Below, in pieces: positions 13,415-15,074 of a DNA stretch of 15,074 bases; within the stretch, counting starts at the first letter, position 1; each line of letters starts with the position of its first letter. The position numbers and the translations under genes are program-made. The DNA is taken from positions 1-15,074 of the forward strand of contig JAEZEM010000478.1 in the NCBI GenBank assembly GCA_023417745.1. The letters are read 5' to 3'. Source of the DNA: Pseudomonadota bacterium. GTDB taxonomy: Bacteria > Desulfobacterota > Desulfovibrionia > Desulfovibrionales > Desulfovibrionaceae. A model generated the notes under the pieces. That model worked only from the letters and a program-made list of their open reading frames with translations. It did no database searches and had not been told where the DNA came from.

Positions 13415-13785
13415 GGCCGTCCCTGGCTTTCAGGCATCCCTGCGTCAAAAGGTTAAATTCAGGCTTCATCACGCTTTTCGGCATTTCCCAACAGGAACTT
13501 TAGCCTTTTTGGAATAAAAAAAATTCTCTCATTTCAGCAAGATACCGAGACAGACCCCAGGTGCGCCGGTTCCGCCCCACTACTGGACTCCGGCAACGGC
13601 TCAAAAAAATGGAAAAAAATCCCCTGCCGCGCCGTGGCCGTCGCCGGCCGGACCCCACCGCCTTGACATGGGGCGGACGCGACGGTAAGCCTGCCTGATC
13701 CTTATGGGACGTGTCTGTCATATCTGACTAACCCTTCGTCATGACGGTATTTTTGCCGCATGCGAAGCGGGAAGCTGAGGTGCAT
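13415..13785. other. Divergent intergenic region between glycosyltransferase and ferredoxin
   Basis: This 371-base gap contains the sigma-28-like promoter on the minus strand and two poly-A runs at 13602-13619. On the plus strand a TTGACA at 13663-13668 has no good -10 at 17 nt (TAAGCC). Small palindromes GTCA-TATC-TGAC near 13717-13728 and CGTCATGACG at 13737-13746 lie ahead of the ferredoxin and may be regulator sites. A 73-codon minus-strand frame here looks like chance, being Arg/Gly-rich with no recognisable features. Confidence 0.5.
13475..13502 (-). promoter_or_regulatory. Sigma-28 (FliA)-like promoter for the glycosyltransferase
   Basis: On the minus strand TAAAGTT (13496-13502) is followed by GCCGAAAA (13475-13482). 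The flagellar sigma-28 consensus is TAAA-N15-GCCGATAA. Here the spacer from TAAA is 16 and one -10 base differs. Transcription would begin near 13467, about 53 nt before the ATG. Only sequence similarity supports it. Confidence 0.5.
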
Positions 13786-13974
13786 ATGGGCTATCGGGTC
13801 ATTGTCGACACGCAAAAATGCATTGGCGACGGCGAATGCGTGGACGTGTGTCCGGTGGAAGTTTATGAGATGCGCGACGGCAAGGCCGTGGCCGTCAACA
13901 TGGAAGAATGCCTGGGCTGCGAATCCTGCGTCGAGGTGTGCGACCAGAAAGCCATCATCGTCGAAGAGCAGTAG
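13786..13974 (+). CDS. Ferredoxin III-type 7Fe ferredoxin ([3Fe-4S]/[4Fe-4S])
   Basis: This 62-residue low-potential electron carrier is cytoplasmic. The second motif, C42-x2-C45-x2-C48-x3-C52, is complete. The first reads C12-I-G-D15-G-E-C18-V-D-V-C22-P, where the usual second cysteine is Asp15 (Asp14 after loss of Met). Desulfovibrio africanus ferredoxin III has the same arrangement and binds one [3Fe-4S] and one [4Fe-4S] cluster; the Asp can serve as a ligand when the 3Fe cluster takes up a metal. The overall sequence, including GKAVAVN and CLGCESCVEVC, closely resembles that protein as I remember it. I chose the ATG at 13786 because GAGG lies five bases upstream and the residual product matches family length; an in-frame ATG at 13741 would add 15 unlike residues. 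Confidence 0.93.
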   Translation: MGYRVIVDTQKCIGDGECVDVCPVEVYEMRDGKAVAVNMEECLGCESCVEVCDQKAIIVEEQ

Positions 13975-13994
13975 AAAAGCATAGAAATATCAAC

Positions 13995-14036
13995 CGGCAA
14001 CGGGAGCGGGCGAACGTCCCGCTCCCGTCGCCGTCT
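13995..14036 (+). terminator. Terminator hairpin after the ferredoxin gene
   Basis: CGGC and ACGGGAGCGGG (13995-13998, 14000-14010) pair with CCCGCTCCCGT and GCCG (14018-14028, 14030-14033), a 15-bp stem with one mismatch and a 7-nt loop. It starts about 20 nt after the stop codon. The T-tract is poor (TCTT), so efficiency is uncertain. Confidence 0.6.
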
Positions 14037-14111
14037 TGAGCCCGGGCCGCCCGACCCTCCGCCGGACACCGGGGCGGGTGCGGCGCTGGCCCCGGCCGCC
14101 GGAGTCCGCCG

Positions 14112-14975
14112 ATGCAGTTGGATTTTTCCCCCGCCTTTGCCCGCTATGAAGCCATTGCCGCCGAAGCCGACGCCGCCTTTGCCAAGGTCGCGTCCCTGTG
14201 CCCGGACATGGTCAGCTGCGGCGAAGGGTGCAGCGATTGCTGCCATGCCCTGTTCGACCTGACCTTCATCGAGGCCCTGTACCTCAACCGCAAATTCAAC
14301 GAGGCCTTCCCGCCCGGCCCGGCCCGCGACGCCGTGCTGGAGCGGGCCAACGCCGCCGACCGCGACGCCGCCAAGCTCAAACGCAAGGCCTTCCGGGCCG
14401 ACGAGCAGGGCGTGTCCACCCGCGAGATCCTCGAAAGCATCGCCCGCGAACGCATCCGCTGCCCGCTTCTGGGCGACGACGACCGCTGCGTGCTCTACAA
14501 ACACCGCCCCCTCACCTGCCGGCTCTACGGCGTGCCCCTGGAAATTTCCGGCGAGGCCCGCACCTGCGGCAAGGCCGGTTTCGCTCCAGGCGGCCGCTAT
14601 CCCACGGTCAAGATCGAAAAGCTGCAGGACAAGCTCGTGGGCCTGTCCCAGGAGCTGGTGGCCTCCATCCCCACCAAGCTGCCGCTGATGGCCGAGATGC
14701 TCGTGCCGGTGTCCTTTGCTCTGGTCACGGATTTCGACGACGAGTTCCTGGGCCTTTTGACCGAGGAAGAAATGGTCAAGCTCCACGAACAGGAAACCAG
14801 GTGGGCGGCCGCGGCCGATCCCTTTGCCCCGGCCGACGGCCCGGCTGGTTCGGCCGGCTCGGCCTGCGGCTCCTGCGGCGAACAGGCCGGCTCGCCGGCC
14901 TGCTCCTCCTGCTCCGGCGGCACGTCCTGGGTCCTGCCCGGCCCGGACGGCACGCCAGGCGGCAAGGAAGACTGA
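14112..14975 (+). CDS. YkgJ-family cysteine-cluster protein with CxxC-rich tail
   Basis: This 287-residue protein has the YkgJ (CxxCxxCC, putative zinc or iron chelatase) pattern. C36-x3-C40-x2-C43-C44 is followed by C117-x8-C126-x9-C136 in CPLLGDDDRCVLYKHRPLTC, the second conserved block. The family is widespread and is thought to bind a metal or Fe-S cluster, but its reaction is not established. The C-terminal region after about residue 235 is unusual: a Gly/Ala/Ser-rich tail with two CxxC pairs, C252-GS-C255 and C264-SS-C267. The ATG at 14112 has only a weak CGGAG upstream, but no better start is visible. It follows the ferredoxin after a terminator-like hairpin, so it may have its own promoter. 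The next gene starts one base after its stop. Confidence 0.85.
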   Translation: MQLDFSPAFARYEAIAAEADAAFAKVASLCPDMVSCGEGCSDCCHALFDLTFIEALYLNRKFNEAFPPGPARDAVLERANAADRDAAKLKRKAFRADEQGVSTREILESIARERIRCPLLGDDDRCVLYKHRPLTCRLYGVPLEISGEARTCGKAGFAPGGRYPTVKIEKLQDKLVGLSQELVASIPTKLPLMAEMLVPVSFALVTDFDDEFLGLLTEEEMVKLHEQETRWAAAADPFAPADGPAGSAGSACGSCGEQAGSPACSSCSGGTSWVLPGPDGTPGGKED

Positions 14976-14976
14976 T

Positions 14977-15074
14977 ATGGCCCACAGTCCCGAAGAGCTG
15001 GCCGAACTCAAGCGCGCCATCTACGAAAAGGTCAAACCCCGTCGCCGCAAGTTCATCGACAAGGTCGGCTACGA
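14977..15074 (+). CDS. Unknown protein, N-terminal part, cut by the window edge
   Basis: The frame opens MAHSPEELAELKRAIYEKVK and continues PRRRKFIDKVGYD to the window end. It is rich in charged residues and probably helical. AAGGA at 14964-14968, inside the end of the preceding gene, is a good ribosome site about eight bases from the ATG. The one-base gap suggests co-translation with the YkgJ-family gene. I do not recognise a domain from the 32 residues visible. Confidence 0.75.
   Translation, partial: MAHSPEELAELKRAIYEKVKPRRRKFIDKVGY

Noticed and set aside
13500..13721. 73-codon minus-strand frame upstream of the glycosyltransferase
   Set aside because: Arg/Ser-rich, no ribosome site or homology I recognise, and it overlaps the sigma-28-like promoter; probably chance.

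Overview
The window looks like a chromosomal segment of a GC-rich sulfate-reducing member of the Desulfovibrionales, most like Solidesulfovibrio/Desulfovibrio. The main clues are a dissimilatory-type ATP sulfurylase (sat), a seven-cysteine ferredoxin closely resembling Desulfovibrio africanus ferredoxin III as I remember it, and a cobamide gene cluster. This assignment comes from reading the proteins and not from a database search.

Layout. Positions 1-216 hold the 5' end of lepA on the minus strand, divergent from sat (516-1808), which ends in a textbook terminator. Positions 2057-2728 carry a HigA/NadS-like antitoxin with a frameshifted RelE-family toxin beside it, on the minus strand. Positions 2765-4181 form a small redox-type regulon: an ArsR repressor with a consensus promoter, an iron-sulfur flavoprotein and an antibiotic-biosynthesis-monooxygenase-fold protein. 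Two copies of the same inverted repeat (ATTCGA-N6-TCGAA) sit at the arsR start and before the flavoprotein gene.

Positions 4437-7604 encode one protein that joins an endonuclease Q-like PHP nuclease to a UvrD-type helicase, probably a DNA-repair enzyme for deaminated or abasic DNA. A 47-residue ORF faces it tail to tail. Positions 7881-10251 are a tightly overlapped operon: a CbiR-like cobamide-cleaving TIM-barrel enzyme, a CobU-like protein and a DHH phosphoesterase. CbiR would release cobinamide phosphate, which is the substrate of CobU, so the pair makes sense as a cobamide remodelling module.

Positions 10191-13414 are three minus-strand genes: a Hanks-type Ser/Thr kinase with a C-terminal DUF1566 domain, whose end overlaps the DHH gene by 61 bp; a Vat/XAT-type hexapeptide acetyltransferase; and a GT-A-like glycosyltransferase preceded by a sequence resembling a sigma-28 promoter. 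Positions 13786-15074 hold the ferredoxin, a terminator-like hairpin, a YkgJ-family cysteine-cluster protein with a CxxC-rich tail, and the start of a conserved-looking unknown gene.

The items most worth a second look are the nuclease-helicase fusion, the paired ArsR operators, the CbiR-CobU-DHH operon and the sigma-28-like promoter before the glycosyltransferase. I saw no rRNA, tRNA, CRISPR array, insertion sequence or prophage gene.
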